A DNA stretch of 64,000 nucleotides. Source: Rhodobacteraceae bacterium HIMB11 (GTDB lineage: Bacteria; Pseudomonadota; Alphaproteobacteria; Rhodobacterales; Rhodobacteraceae). Each line of letters starts with the position of its first letter. Within the stretch, counting starts at the first letter, position 1. Both the position numbers and the translations under genes were made by a program. The notes beneath the pieces were generated by a model. It was not told the DNA's origin and made no database searches. It saw only the letters and a list, made by a program, of their open reading frames with translations. Location of the stretch: NCBI GenBank assembly GCA_000472185.1, contig AVDB01000007.1:155367-219366 (forward strand), written 5' to 3'. Below, piece after piece: positions 47,823 through 57,567 of this stretch.

Positions 47823-47857
47823 GTGTGCATCATTTCCTTGATGACATAAACATAGGC

Positions 47858-47888
47858 TTATAATACGCATTATTAATACGTATTATAA
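47858..47888. promoter_or_regulatory. Perfect dyad upstream of the globin operon
   Basis: TTATAATACG-N11-CGTATTATAA with perfect 10-bp arms; the right arm sits in the smaller palindrome AATACGTATT. The minus-strand outer arm contains TATAAT, so a bound repressor would cover a -10 box. Its style (AT-rich, long dyad, next to a globin) fits an Rrf2-type NO sensor such as NsrR; that is inference. Confidence 0.6.
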
Positions 47889-47973
47889 ATCAAAATTGTC
47901 AGTCAGGTCGATGCAATAAAAATTTCAGAAGGGGGAAGTTGGACCAACGGAGCCAGCCGATGATCAAATTTTG

Positions 47974-49224
47974 TTACCCCAGTTGCACCAAAGCGTGGCG
48001 TTTTTTACCAGCTGATAGTTTGATCGGTGATGACAATGTCTCTGTAGTGATCATCAATCCACCATCTGTCAGGGGTTCATCGTTCAGTTTGGCACCGTTT
48101 TCGGCAATCAGGCGCTTGGCCTCTTTTCCGGATTTCACAAGGCCAGATTTCACAATCAATTGCACGATTGAAACCCCATCGCCGATGTCATCATGGCTTA
48201 GGGTTAATGTGGGTAGATCATCGCCAACGCCACCTTTTTCAAACACTTCACGCGCGGTGGCTTCGGCCGCTTTGGCGGCCTCTGCGCCATGCAGCAATGC
48301 GGTGACCTCATTTGCCAAAATAACCTTGGCATCATTAATTTCAGACCCCGCAAGCGCACCAAGGCGATCACATTCTGCAACAGGCAGTTCGGTGTAAAGT
48401 TTCAGGAACCGTCCCACATCCGCATCCGTCGTGTTGCGCCAGAATTGCCAGAATTCATAGGGCGATAACATATCCGCATTCAACCAAACCGCCCCATTTT
48501 GCGATTTGCCCATCTTTTTCCCATCCGATGTTGTCAACAGTGGTGAAGTTAGGCCAAACACACGATCCTCTGCCACGCGGCGTGTCAATTCCATACCGTT
48601 GATGATGTTGCCCATCTGATCCGAACCACCCATCTGCAACATGCATCCATACCGGTTGTGCAGTTCAAGGAAATCATAGGCCTGAAGGATCATGTAGTTG
48701 AATTCAAGGAAGGACAGCGATTGTTCCCGATCCAACCGCGATTTCACAGATTCAAAGGACAACATACGGTTCACACTGAAATGGCGCCCGATATCACGCA
48801 AGAATTCAAGGTAGTTCAGCTCATCCAACCATTCCGCGTTGTTTATCATCATGGCGCCATTGGGTGCATCACTATAATCAAGGTAGGCGGAAAACACCTG
48901 CTTGATGCCCGCGATGTTTTGATCGATCATATCAGGCGTCAGCAGGGGGCGTTCATCGGCGCGAAACGATGGATCGCCCACCTTGGTCGTGCCACCGCCC
49001 ATCAACGTGATCGGACGACCGCCCGTTTTTTGCAACCAACGCAACATCATGATTTGGATCAGGCTGCCCACATGCAGCGAACTGGCCGTTGCATCAAATC
49101 CGATATAGGCGGGCATGCCCCCTTTACACAGCGCTTCGTCCAATCCATCGTAATCAGTGCAGTCCGCAACAAAGCCGCGTTCTAGCATGATCTGAAGGAA
49201 ATCTGATTTAGGTGTAAAGGTCAT
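47974..49224 (-). CDS. tyrS: Tyrosyl-tRNA synthetase
   Basis: 416 aa class I synthetase. Tyrosine pocket [14 protein letters not shown] near 41 (HIGH equivalent HVGS), [15 protein letters not shown] near 190, [11 protein letters not shown] (KMSKS loop) near 233, and a C-terminal S4 domain ([14 protein letters not shown]). The ATG 49224 follows AGGAGCAAGAG; the longer frame is not family-like. Divergent from anmK. Confidence 0.97.
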   Translation of the reverse strand: MTFTPKSDFLQIMLERGFVADCTDYDGLDEALCKGGMPAYIGFDATASSLHVGSLIQIMMLRWLQKTGGRPITLMGGGTTKVGDPSFRADERPLLTPDMIDQNIAGIKQVFSAYLDYSDAPNGAMMINNAEWLDELNYLEFLRDIGRHFSVNRMLSFESVKSRLDREQSLSFLEFNYMILQAYDFLELHNRYGCMLQMGGSDQMGNIINGMELTRRVAEDRVFGLTSPLLTTSDGKKMGKSQNGAVWLNADMLSPYEFWQFWRNTTDADVGRFLKLYTELPVAECDRLGALAGSEINDAKVILANEVTALLHGAEAAKAAEATAREVFEKGGVGDDLPTLTLSHDDIGDGVSIVQLIVKSGLVKSGKEAKRLIAENGAKLNDEPLTDGGLMITTETLSSPIKLSAGKKRHALVQLG

Positions 49225-49286
49225 CTCTTGCTCCTGAATAGGGATTGCGTCATTGCTATAGCGATCCTTGCAAGAAAGGAAAAGCC

Positions 49287-50378
49287 ATGAGTGACGCAAT
49301 TCGTGTTGTTGGTATGATGTCGGGCACATCAATGGACGGGATTGATTTGGCCGAGGTTGTGACGGATGGCATCACGGTTCAGGAATTCGGCAGAACGGCC
49401 TACGTTCCTTATTCAGAAGATGAGCGTCAAATTCTGCGCCGCGCGATGGGGCAGTGGGACGGATTACATGTGCGTGCGGCGGCAAAATTGGTGACGCGTT
49501 TGCATGCCCGCGCCTTTGCAGCCTTGGGTGCGGGATCGGTTGATTTGATCGGCTTTCATGGTCAGACATTGGCGCATGATCCCGACAATCGGCGTACGTT
49601 GCAGGTTGGGGATGGTGTGCAACTGGCGCGCGACACGGGCCATCCCGTGGTTTGGGATTTTCGTAGCGCAGATGTGTCCCTGGGTGGGCAGGGTGCGCCC
49701 TTGGCCCCGTTTTTTCATTTTGCTTGTGCGAAATATATTGGGACAAGCGAACCGATTGCCTTCCTAAATTTAGGGGGTGTTGGGAACATCACATTTGCGG
49801 ACCCGCGTCTGGAGGATGTCACTGATCAGGGGGCTGTATTGGCCTTTGACACAGGGCCCGCGAATGCGCCGCTGAATGATTTTGTGATGGCACGTTTGGG
49901 GCAGGCCTATGATGCGCACGGTGCCTTGGCCGCAACGGGGAAGCCCGATATGGACGCGGTGCGAGCCTTTTTGAACGCGCCCTATTTCAGAAAATTACCG
50001 CCCAAATCATTAGATCGGAACAGTTTTCCCCAGATTGCAGAGTTGGTTTCGCATATGACTGATGCAGATGGTGCCGCAACACTGTGTGCGATCGTCGCGG
50101 CCACGGTCGCAACGGGGATGGAACACATGCCCGCACCTGTGTCCCAGGTTTTGGTCTGCGGCGGTGGGCGGCACAATCCCGTCATCATGTCCATGCTGCG
50201 CGCAGGATTGGGGGTGCCCGTTCATGCGGTGGAGCATCACGGATTAAACGGCGATATGCTAGAGGCGCAGGCCTTTGCCTATCTGGCGGCGCGTGTGTTG
50301 AACAAACGCCCAACCAGCGGTCCTAGCACAACAGGTGCGCCTGTGTTTATCGGGGGTGGTGAATTGGCGCGGCCTTAG
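49287..50378 (+). CDS. anmK: Anhydro-N-acetylmuramic acid kinase
   Basis: 363 aa kinase that opens and phosphorylates 1,6-anhydroMurNAc in cell-wall recycling. [16 protein letters not shown] near 8 (ATP motif), [11 protein letters not shown] near 92, [14 protein letters not shown] near 176 and [12 protein letters not shown] near 288 are all as in the family. Start ATG 49287 after AAAGGAAAAG. Confidence 0.96.
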   Translation: MSDAIRVVGMMSGTSMDGIDLAEVVTDGITVQEFGRTAYVPYSEDERQILRRAMGQWDGLHVRAAAKLVTRLHARAFAALGAGSVDLIGFHGQTLAHDPDNRRTLQVGDGVQLARDTGHPVVWDFRSADVSLGGQGAPLAPFFHFACAKYIGTSEPIAFLNLGGVGNITFADPRLEDVTDQGAVLAFDTGPANAPLNDFVMARLGQAYDAHGALAATGKPDMDAVRAFLNAPYFRKLPPKSLDRNSFPQIAELVSHMTDADGAATLCAIVAATVATGMEHMPAPVSQVLVCGGGRHNPVIMSMLRAGLGVPVHAVEHHGLNGDMLEAQAFAYLAARVLNKRPTSGPSTTGAPVFIGGGELARP

Positions 50379-50396
50379 CGGTCGATCAAGGGACGT

Positions 50397-51347
50397 TCAC
50401 CCGCTACAACTTGCCCCGCCCAAAACACAGAATTTCGCGCAATGGGGGTGGTTTAGACGTACGTCGCGATGTGCATCCTGCAACGTTGGGCCCAATTCAA
50501 ACTCCGGATCATAGGCCAGTAGAGTACAGGCCAAAACTGCAGGTGCATCGGCCCCCTTGCGTCGTACAACCATCCGCGCATTGGAACACATCAATTCCCG
50601 CGGATCTTTGTTTAAAATGCCCCAACAGGCCGTTGTGATTTCAGGCACATCCAGCGTGCCTGTCATTTCGGGAAACAACACTGTTTCGGCGTGCGCATGG
50701 GCGTCAATGTCAAATCCTTCGGCCTGATACAGGGCCGCAAAACCCGCCCGCGCGTCAGCTTCGGTTTCATCCCATAACGTGCGCCCCGCAACAGCCATTT
50801 TGATCCTTGCATCCCGAAGCCAGCGCATTCCAATCAGCGTTTTTTCAAAACTGCCTTCACCCCGTTCCAAATCATGCATTTTCGCGCTGTGATGATCCAA
50901 TGAAATGCGCAGGGACATTTTTCCGGGATAGGCCGCGTTCAACGCGGCCAAGCCATCGCGCATGTGACGCCGCATCATGGGCAACATTGCATTGGTCAGG
51001 ACCAAAACGGAGAATCCCCGTTCCAGCGACAGGCGCAGCATGTCAATGATTTCGCTATTCATAAAGGGTTCGCCGCCCGTGAATCCAATTTCGGTGACAG
51101 GCATGTTATGATCGGCGATTTCATCCAAATAGGCGCGTAAATCGCTTTCCTTAAAATATACCAACTGATCGTTAGTGGGCGAGCTTTCGATGTAACAATT
51201 CACGCATTCGATATTGCACAGCGTCCCTGTGTTCACCCAAAGCGTTTCTAATTGTTCAAGACTGACCCACGCGCGTTCCTCACCCTTGGCCGTGCGGGTT
51301 GGGTGTTCGAATTTCTGCGCATTCTCGTTTTGCTCAATATCTTTCAT
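50397..51347 (-). CDS. Radical SAM protein of unknown role
   Basis: 316 aa. The cluster motif C-x3-C-x2-C is seen as CNIECVNC near residue 43, with ITEIGFTGGEPFM-like TEIGFTGGEPFMN near 85. A C-terminal cysteine-rich part (ACWGILNKDPRELMCSN, later VLACTLLAY, HCAKFCVLGGASC) suggests an auxiliary iron-sulfur site as in SPASM-type enzymes, although the spacing is unusual. No substrate peptide or partner gene is visible next to it, so I do not assign a product. It ends 18 nt from anmK, convergent. Confidence 0.75.
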   Translation of the reverse strand: MKDIEQNENAQKFEHPTRTAKGEERAWVSLEQLETLWVNTGTLCNIECVNCYIESSPTNDQLVYFKESDLRAYLDEIADHNMPVTEIGFTGGEPFMNSEIIDMLRLSLERGFSVLVLTNAMLPMMRRHMRDGLAALNAAYPGKMSLRISLDHHSAKMHDLERGEGSFEKTLIGMRWLRDARIKMAVAGRTLWDETEADARAGFAALYQAEGFDIDAHAHAETVLFPEMTGTLDVPEITTACWGILNKDPRELMCSNARMVVRRKGADAPAVLACTLLAYDPEFELGPTLQDAHRDVRLNHPHCAKFCVLGGASCSG

Positions 51348-51484
51348 GGGCCTGCCGGTTTGTGTGTTATTCGGACAGTATCAACAGAAACGCCACGCGC
51401 AAGGTTTTCCAATTGCACATAACAGTGTTGTGATGCACTCTTGTTCCTAGACATTCAGGACGCACCACAGTAAAAGGCGCACAA

Positions 51485-51496
51485 GTTAGCGCTAAC
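51485..51496. promoter_or_regulatory. LacI-type operator-like palindrome upstream of zwf
   Basis: GTTAGCGCTAAC, a perfect 12-bp palindrome with A-rich flanks, 44 bp before the zwf start. LacI/GalR-family operators often look like this. It shares TTAGCGYTAA with the pdhA site. Confidence 0.6.
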
Positions 51497-51539
51497 ATGG
51501 TATTAAACCAAAAGCGACGAACAAAGGAAGAATGTAAAA

Positions 51540-52988
51540 ATGGTTTCTCGCGTTATACCCGTTGATCCCTTTGATTTAACGATTTTTGGTGGCACGGGGG
51601 ATTTGGCAACACGCAAAATTCTACCTGGGTTGTTCCGCCGCCATCTGTCAGGGCAAATGCCGCATGAGGCGCAAATCATTGGTGCCGCGCGATCCGAGCT
51701 GAGTGATGAGGAATATCGCGACATCGTGCGCGCGGCGATTGCTGAATTTGGCGCGATTGACCATTCTGATAGTGACGTGGACGAATTTTTGTCACGCGTG
51801 TCCTATCTGCATGTAGATGCCAAGGGGTCGGCAGGCTGGGCCGCGCTAAAATCAAAGATGCGTGATGGATATGTGCGGGCCTTTTATTTTTCGGTCGCGC
51901 CTGCCCTGTTTGGGGATTTGGCCGAACGCCTGCATGAGCATGATATCGCGCAGCGTGACAGCCGTATCGTTGTTGAAAAACCCTTTGGCAAGGATTTGGA
52001 AACCGCGCGTGCCCTGAACGCAACCTTGGCCAAACATTTCCGCGAAGATCAGATTTATCGCATTGATCACTATTTGGGCAAAGAAACGGTTCAAAACCTG
52101 ATGGCTGTGCGGTTCGGCAATATGTTGTTTGAACCGCTGTGGAATGCGCAGTTCATTGATCACATTCAAATCACCGTTGCTGAAACCGTGGGTGTCGGTG
52201 GGCGCGGGGGGTATTATGATCAATCAGGTGCGATGCGCGATATGGTGCAGAACCATTTGATGCAATTGCTATGTTTGATTGCCATGGAACCCCCGTCTAA
52301 ATTTGATCCCGATGCAGTGCGCGATGAAAAACTAAAGGTTATTCGCGCCCTTGACCCTGTGGAACCCCATCATTTGGTGCGCGGTCAATACAGTGCGGAT
52401 GGGGAACAACCCGATTATCGCAGCGCTGTGGACAATCCGCGTTCACGCACAGAAAGTTTTGTGGCCCTAAAAACCCATATCAGCAATTGGCGTTGGGCGG
52501 GCACACCGTTTTATCTGCGTACGGGCAAACGGATGCGTGCGCGGTCTTCTGAAATTGCAGTGGTGTTTAAGGAAACGCCGCATTCCATCTTTGGTCCTGA
52601 TGCGGGATCGCACCGCAACGCATTGGTTATTCGGTTGCAACCGGATGAGGGGATCACCCTTGATGTGACGATCAAGGAACCTGGGCCAGGGGGCATGCGT
52701 TTGGTGGACGTGCCCCTTGATATGACTTTTGCCGAGGCGTTGGGACCTGACGCCGAAACCGCACCAGAAGCTTATGAGCGATTGATTATGGATGTCATTC
52801 GTGGCAACCAGACCCTATTCATGCGCGGGGATGAGGTTGAGGCGGCATGGAGTTGGACGGACCCCATTATCCAAGGGTGGGAGGCGCGCAATGACGTTCC
52901 AAAACCCTATGACAGTGGCAGTTCAGGTCCAGAAGACGCCTTAATGCTGTTGCACCGCGATGGGCGTAAATGGCGAGAGATACGATAA
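51540..52988 (+). CDS. zwf: Glucose-6-phosphate 1-dehydrogenase
   Basis: 482 aa. NADP-binding IFGGTGDLATRKILP near residue 14, active site RIDHYLGKETVQNLM near 173 (catalytic His), and the G6PDH C-terminal domain with FYLRTGKRM. Feeds the oxidative pentose phosphate and Entner-Doudoroff routes. First gene of zwf-pgl-pgi, with a palindrome upstream. Its stop overlaps the pgl start by one base. Confidence 0.97.
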   Translation: MVSRVIPVDPFDLTIFGGTGDLATRKILPGLFRRHLSGQMPHEAQIIGAARSELSDEEYRDIVRAAIAEFGAIDHSDSDVDEFLSRVSYLHVDAKGSAGWAALKSKMRDGYVRAFYFSVAPALFGDLAERLHEHDIAQRDSRIVVEKPFGKDLETARALNATLAKHFREDQIYRIDHYLGKETVQNLMAVRFGNMLFEPLWNAQFIDHIQITVAETVGVGGRGGYYDQSGAMRDMVQNHLMQLLCLIAMEPPSKFDPDAVRDEKLKVIRALDPVEPHHLVRGQYSADGEQPDYRSAVDNPRSRTESFVALKTHISNWRWAGTPFYLRTGKRMRARSSEIAVVFKETPHSIFGPDAGSHRNALVIRLQPDEGITLDVTIKEPGPGGMRLVDVPLDMTFAEALGPDAETAPEAYERLIMDVIRGNQTLFMRGDEVEAAWSWTDPIIQGWEARNDVPKPYDSGSSGPEDALMLLHRDGRKWREIR

Positions 52989-53656
52989 TGAACATCATCG
53001 AATATGCAGATCGTGATATGTTGGCCCTTGATCTGGCGGGACGTTTGGCCAGTGAATTGAATGAGGCGCTTCATCACAACGATCGGGTCAGTTTGGTTGT
53101 CCCCGGTGGAACATCGCCGGGACCCGTTTTTGATGATCTGTGTGGCGCTGAAGTAGCTTGGGATCGCGTTCATGTGGCGCTAAGTGATGAACGTTGGGTG
53201 CCCGAAACATCAGATCGTTCAAACACACGGTTGATCAAAGACCGCCTTTTGACGGGTCCTGCCGCGGCCGCCCATTTGGTGCCCCTATATGCCGATGGGG
53301 ATATAGAAGCAGAATTGCCAAAATTGGCAGCGGGCATTGATGTTTTGCGCCCTATAACCGTGTTGTTGTTGGGCATGGGGACTGATATGCACACGGCCTC
53401 AATCTTTCCAGAGGCGGATAATTTAAACCTTGCCCTTTCACCTGATGCCCCAAATCTGGTTCCAATGCGTGCACCTGGTGCGCCCGAACCCCGCGTGACC
53501 CTGCCTGCGCATGTATTGGATGGGGCGATCAACAAACACATCCTGATTTTTGGCGACGAAAAGCGCGCGGCGTTGGAACGCGCTGAAATTTCGGATGCTT
53601 TTGATGCCCCCATTCGTGCCGTCATGATGGGCGCAACGGTCCATTGGGCCCCATAG
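52988..53656 (+). CDS. pgl: 6-phosphogluconolactonase
   Basis: 222 aa, DevB/SOL family. VVPGGTSPGPVFDDL near 38, SDERWVPETSDRSN near 68, and GMGTDMHTASIFP near 130 are family motifs. Hydrolyses 6-phosphogluconolactone made by zwf. The start (ATG 52988) overlaps the zwf TAA. pgi follows after 16 nt. Confidence 0.95.
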   Translation: MNIIEYADRDMLALDLAGRLASELNEALHHNDRVSLVVPGGTSPGPVFDDLCGAEVAWDRVHVALSDERWVPETSDRSNTRLIKDRLLTGPAAAAHLVPLYADGDIEAELPKLAAGIDVLRPITVLLLGMGTDMHTASIFPEADNLNLALSPDAPNLVPMRAPGAPEPRVTLPAHVLDGAINKHILIFGDEKRAALERAEISDAFDAPIRAVMMGATVHWAP

Positions 53657-53672
53657 TTTAATAGGTTGATAC

Positions 53673-55271
53673 ATGTTTGATGCGCTAAAATCCCTTTATT
53701 CAAAGGTTTCTGATCGTTCGATCCTTAGCCTGTTTGATGATCCAAATCGTGCGGCTGAATTTTCCGTAAACTTTGATCACATGTTTTTTGATTATTCAAA
53801 AACCAACATCGATAACGCGGCACGCGCAGCCCTATTGGATTTGGCCCGTGATCGCGGTGTTGCGCAAAAACGCGACGCCATGTTTCAGGGCGCGAAAATC
53901 AATGACACCGAGGGACGCGCGGTGTTGCACACGGCCCTGCGGAATTTGGATGGCGATGCGGTTCACGTCAATGAACAAGATGTCATGCCCGAGGTGCTGC
54001 AAACCCTGACCCTGATGGGCGATTTTGCCGAGGCGGTGCGCAGTGGTGATTTTGTCGGGCAGGGGGAGCGTATTACCGATGTCGTGAATATCGGGATCGG
54101 GGGATCGGATCTGGGTCCTGCGATGGCGACATTGGCGCTTGCCCCTTATCACGACGGGCCAAAATGTCATTTTGTATCCAATGTCGATGGGGCGCATATC
54201 AGCGATGTTTTGCGGGACCTGAACCCTGAAACGACATTGGTCATTGTGGCCTCAAAAACCTTCACAACCATTGAAACCATGACCAATGCGCGCACAGCGC
54301 GGGCGTGGATGTCCGAACGTGTGGACACACCTGCAGCACAATTTGCGGCCCTTTCTACGGCGGCTGATAAAACCAGCGAATTTGGCATAGATCCCTCGCG
54401 CGTCTTTGGCTTTGCCGATTGGGTGGGGGGACGATATTCCATGTGGGGACCGATTGGTTTGTCCCTGATGATTGCAATTGGACGCGATGCATTTCATGCG
54501 TTCCTGCGCGGTGCGCAATCCATGGATCGGCATTTTTGCGATGCGGAATTCCATGAAAACCTGCCTGTTTTATTGGCGCTTGTTGGGATTTGGCACAACC
54601 AAGTGTGCGATTATGCGACCCGCGCGGTGCTGCCTTATGATCAACGGTTGTCGCGATTACCCGCCTATTTTCAACAGCTTGAGATGGAAAGCAATGGGAA
54701 GGGCGTGGCCATGGACGGCACGAGTTTGCCCTATCATTCGGGGCCCATCGTTTGGGGGGAACCCGGCACCAATGGGCAACATGCGTTTTATCAGTTGATC
54801 CATCAGGGCACGCGCGTGATCCCATGTGAATTTATGATTGCTGCACGCGGTCATGAAACGGATTTGCAACATCATCACAACCTATTGGCTGCGAATTGTC
54901 TGGCCCAGTCCGAGGCATTGATGACAGGACGCAGTCTGGAGGTTGCCCGTGATATGATGGCGGCCAAGGGATTTAGCGGGGATGAATTGGAACGTCAGGC
55001 GCGCCACCGCGTGTTCAGCGGCAACCGCCCGTCCACCACATTGGTTTACCCCCAACTGACCCCCGAGGTGTTGGGACAAATCGTGGCACTATACGAACAC
55101 CGCGTGTTTGTCGAAGGCGTGATTTTGGGCATCAACAGCTATGATCAATGGGGCGTGGAACTGGGCAAGGAATTGGCAACCGCGCTGGAACCCATTTTAG
55201 CAGGGGATGCGGATGCCAGCGGCAAAGACGGATCAACCCAGCAGTTGGTGGATTTCATTCAAAAGAATTGA
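53673..55271 (+). CDS. pgi: Glucose-6-phosphate isomerase
   Basis: 532 aa. [16 protein letters not shown] near 143, [13 protein letters not shown] near 194, [13 protein letters not shown] near 252, the catalytic Glu region in [18 protein letters not shown] near 350, and [15 protein letters not shown] near 487. Reversible fructose-6-P/glucose-6-P step; the isomerase lets triose-derived carbon re-enter the Entner-Doudoroff route. Last gene of the operon; followed by repeat copy 3. Confidence 0.97.
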   Translation: MFDALKSLYSKVSDRSILSLFDDPNRAAEFSVNFDHMFFDYSKTNIDNAARAALLDLARDRGVAQKRDAMFQGAKINDTEGRAVLHTALRNLDGDAVHVNEQDVMPEVLQTLTLMGDFAEAVRSGDFVGQGERITDVVNIGIGGSDLGPAMATLALAPYHDGPKCHFVSNVDGAHISDVLRDLNPETTLVIVASKTFTTIETMTNARTARAWMSERVDTPAAQFAALSTAADKTSEFGIDPSRVFGFADWVGGRYSMWGPIGLSLMIAIGRDAFHAFLRGAQSMDRHFCDAEFHENLPVLLALVGIWHNQVCDYATRAVLPYDQRLSRLPAYFQQLEMESNGKGVAMDGTSLPYHSGPIVWGEPGTNGQHAFYQLIHQGTRVIPCEFMIAARGHETDLQHHHNLLAANCLAQSEALMTGRSLEVARDMMAAKGFSGDELERQARHRVFSGNRPSTTLVYPQLTPEVLGQIVALYEHRVFVEGVILGINSYDQWGVELGKELATALEPILAGDADASGKDGSTQQLVDFIQKN

Positions 55272-55309
55272 TTGGGGCTTGGGTGCCCATGCCTAAGCGC
55301 GTCATTATC

Positions 55310-55457
55310 GGGCCAGATCATGCGCGGTTAAAGCGAAGCGTAGACTTGTCGCGTATGATCTAGCCCACGCCCGTCCCGTCAAACCGTAGGTTTGCCTTCG
55401 GCAAAACGGAGCGGGGGCTTCGTTGCCTCAGCCCTGTTAACCGCCCACGGGCGTGAG
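55310..55457 (-). repeat. Dispersed intergenic repeat, copy 3
   Basis: Reverse orientation relative to copies 1 and 2; the most complete copy, with GTTTTGCCGAAGGCAAACC, ACGGGCGTGGGCT and a GATCATACGCG/CGCGCATGATC stem. Lies between convergent pgi and an M48 gene. Confidence 0.85.
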
Positions 55458-55470
55458 CCCTATGCGGCAC

Positions 55471-56148
55471 CTACTGCCACTTGGCATAATTCGATTGAAT
55501 GGCGGCAATGCGATCTTGGGCCTTCGGGTGACTAAGCAACCATGCAGGCGACAATCCCGCATTTCCCGTCAGTTTGTCCAGTTTTTCAAACAGGCTCATC
55601 TGTGCCTCAATCGAAAGGCCCGATTGCATCAACAATGCGGTGGCATAGGCGTCCGCCTCAAACTCATCACTGCGTGAAAGTTTGGCCATCAGCAGGCTGC
55701 CCAAACCATTCGCAATAATCCCACCGATCCCAGGCAAAAACCGCGATAGGATCGCGCCCAAGGCGACACGCATGGCGTTTTGACCCGAAAAATCAATCAT
55801 CCGTTTGCGCGAATGGCCCAAGGCCACGTGGCCCAATTCATGGGCGATGACGCTGGCGATTTCGCCTGCGCTGACCTCTCCCGCTTTATATTTGTCGATG
55901 AACCCTTGGGTGATGAATACCCGTCCGTCAGGGGCGGCCAATCCGTTGATTGTTGGGATGTCCTGAACATAAACGGGGATATCGCGCACCTGCATAGCAC
56001 CTGCCATTTTGTCGATTTGCGTTTGCAATTCCGCGTCCTGCAGGCGTGATGATGTTTGATCCAGCTGACGGTTCAATCGCCAAGCCGAAAAGCGAAACAT
56101 AACAAGCGCATAGATCAAGGCAAGAAGGATTGGACCAAGCTGTAGCAT
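55471..56148 (-). CDS. Single-domain M48 metallopeptidase
   Basis: 225 aa. A short N-terminal helix (LGPILLALIYALVMFRF), then zinc motif HELGHVALGH near 108 and EFEADAYATALL near 163 (third ligand). Lacks the TPR part of the BepA-like gene at 19965, so closer to the HtpX/Oma1-like small secreted forms. The start ATG 56148 is preferred over the 26-codon open extension. It lies 61 nt downstream of the VWA gene in the same direction. Confidence 0.87.
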   Translation of the reverse strand: MLQLGPILLALIYALVMFRFSAWRLNRQLDQTSSRLQDAELQTQIDKMAGAMQVRDIPVYVQDIPTINGLAAPDGRVFITQGFIDKYKAGEVSAGEIASVIAHELGHVALGHSRKRMIDFSGQNAMRVALGAILSRFLPGIGGIIANGLGSLLMAKLSRSDEFEADAYATALLMQSGLSIEAQMSLFEKLDKLTGNAGLSPAWLLSHPKAQDRIAAIQSNYAKWQ

Positions 56149-56209
56149 AACGCAGATATGGGGTTTATGCGTGCACTTGTCTAGGGATTTGGCAAATAAA
56201 CCGCCGCCA

Positions 56210-57394
56210 TTAGCGCACCAATGCACGCATTCCGTTTTCGATTCCGTTCAGCGTCAGTGGGTACATTTCATTTTCAAAAATGGTTTTGATCATGCCAATG
56301 GAATGGGTGTAGTCCCAATGCCGTTGGGGAATAGGGTTCAGCCAAATATGTGATGCCCATTGTTCGCGCGCACGTTCTAACCACACCTGACCTGCCTCGG
56401 CGTTCCAATGTTCGTTTGCGCCCCCTGCATAGGCAATTTCATAGGGCGACATGGAGGCATCCCCAACAAAGATACATTTATAATCGGGTCCATAGGTGCG
56501 CAGGATGTCATGCGTTGGTGTTTGTTGATCCCAACGGCGGTGATTGTCGCGCCAAACCCCTTCGTATAGGCAGTTGTGAAAGTAGAAATATTCAAGGTGT
56601 TTGAATTCTGTGCGCGCGGCGGAAAACAGCTCTTCCACCAATTTGATATAGGGGTCCATCGACCCGCCTACATCCAGAAACAACAATACCTTGACCGCAT
56701 TGCGTTTTTCAGGGCGTGTTTGCACATCCAGATACCCATGTTCCGCAGTGGCGCGGATTGTGCCATCAATATCCAATTCCTGATCGGCCCCATCACGCGC
56801 CCATTTGCGCAGGCGTTTCAAGGCAACTTTGATATTGCGTGTGCCCAGTTCAATACTGTCATCCAGATTTTTGAATTCGCGTTTGTCCCACACTTTGACC
56901 GCGCGTTGGTGGCGAGATTTGTCCTGCCCAATGCGCACACCCTCGGGGTTATATCCATAGGCGCCAAAGGGGGATGTGCCCGCTGTACCAATCCATTTGC
57001 TGCCCCCCTGATGGCGTCCCTTTTGTTCGGCCAACCGTTCGCGTAGTTTTTCCATCAGCTTATCAAATCCACCCGCGGATTGGATTTCGGCCATCTCCTC
57101 GGGGCTGAGGTGTTTTTCAGCCAGCTTTTCCAACCATTCACGCGGGATATCGACGGCGTTCAAAACCTCGTCCATGGAGATTTTCTCAAGCCCTGAAAAG
57201 CTTGCGGAAAAGGCGCGGTCATAACGATCAAGGTGGCGTTCATCCTTGACCATGATGGTGCGCCCAAGCAGATAAAAGGTGTCAATGTCATAGGTGGCAA
57301 GCCCGGTATTAAGCGCCTCAAGAAACCCAAGATATTCCCGCAATGAAACGGGAACACCAGTGTTCCTAAGGTTTTCAAAAAAGGGCAAAAACAT
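56210..57394 (-). CDS. VWA domain protein (CoxE-like)
   Basis: 394 aa. The N-terminal half is charged helical (HLSPEEMAEIQSAGGFDKLMEKL). The VWA domain starts near 235 with the metal site LFLDVGGSMDPYI, where the usual D-x-S-x-S appears as D-V-G-G-S, as in this subfamily. Such proteins pair with MoxR-type AAA ATPases and act in metal insertion or complex assembly; the partner MoxR gene is at 59153-59986, three genes away. Target unknown. Confidence 0.83.
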   Translation of the reverse strand: MFLPFFENLRNTGVPVSLREYLGFLEALNTGLATYDIDTFYLLGRTIMVKDERHLDRYDRAFSASFSGLEKISMDEVLNAVDIPREWLEKLAEKHLSPEEMAEIQSAGGFDKLMEKLRERLAEQKGRHQGGSKWIGTAGTSPFGAYGYNPEGVRIGQDKSRHQRAVKVWDKREFKNLDDSIELGTRNIKVALKRLRKWARDGADQELDIDGTIRATAEHGYLDVQTRPEKRNAVKVLLFLDVGGSMDPYIKLVEELFSAARTEFKHLEYFYFHNCLYEGVWRDNHRRWDQQTPTHDILRTYGPDYKCIFVGDASMSPYEIAYAGGANEHWNAEAGQVWLERAREQWASHIWLNPIPQRHWDYTHSIGMIKTIFENEMYPLTLNGIENGMRALVR

Positions 57395-57400
57395 TGCGGC

Positions 57401-57565
57401 CTAGATGATTGTGCGATCAGCGATGACAGTCAGGATAAGACCCAATAGCCCAAAAGCAAGGGCATAAACAAAGGCATAATGCAGAATGTCGGTTACTTTG
57501 CCTTTGCGTTTACGTGCGATTAGGGCGCCAGAAATCGCGCCAATCAATGCAAGAATTAGATACAT
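57401..57565 (-). CDS. Small two-span membrane protein (54 aa)
   Basis: MYLILALIGAISGALIA, a short basic loop (RKRKGKVTDILHY), then a second helix (VYALAFGLLGLILTVIA). The ATG 57563-57565 starts 2 nt after the DUF2927 gene stop and its own stop lies 6 nt before the VWA gene, so it sits tightly in that operon. Homologues in roseobacters have, from memory, been mislabelled apolipoprotein acyltransferase; the size excludes that. Function unknown. Confidence 0.65.
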   Translation of the reverse strand: MYLILALIGAISGALIARKRKGKVTDILHYAFVYALAFGLLGLILTVIADRTII

Positions 57566-57567
57566 AC

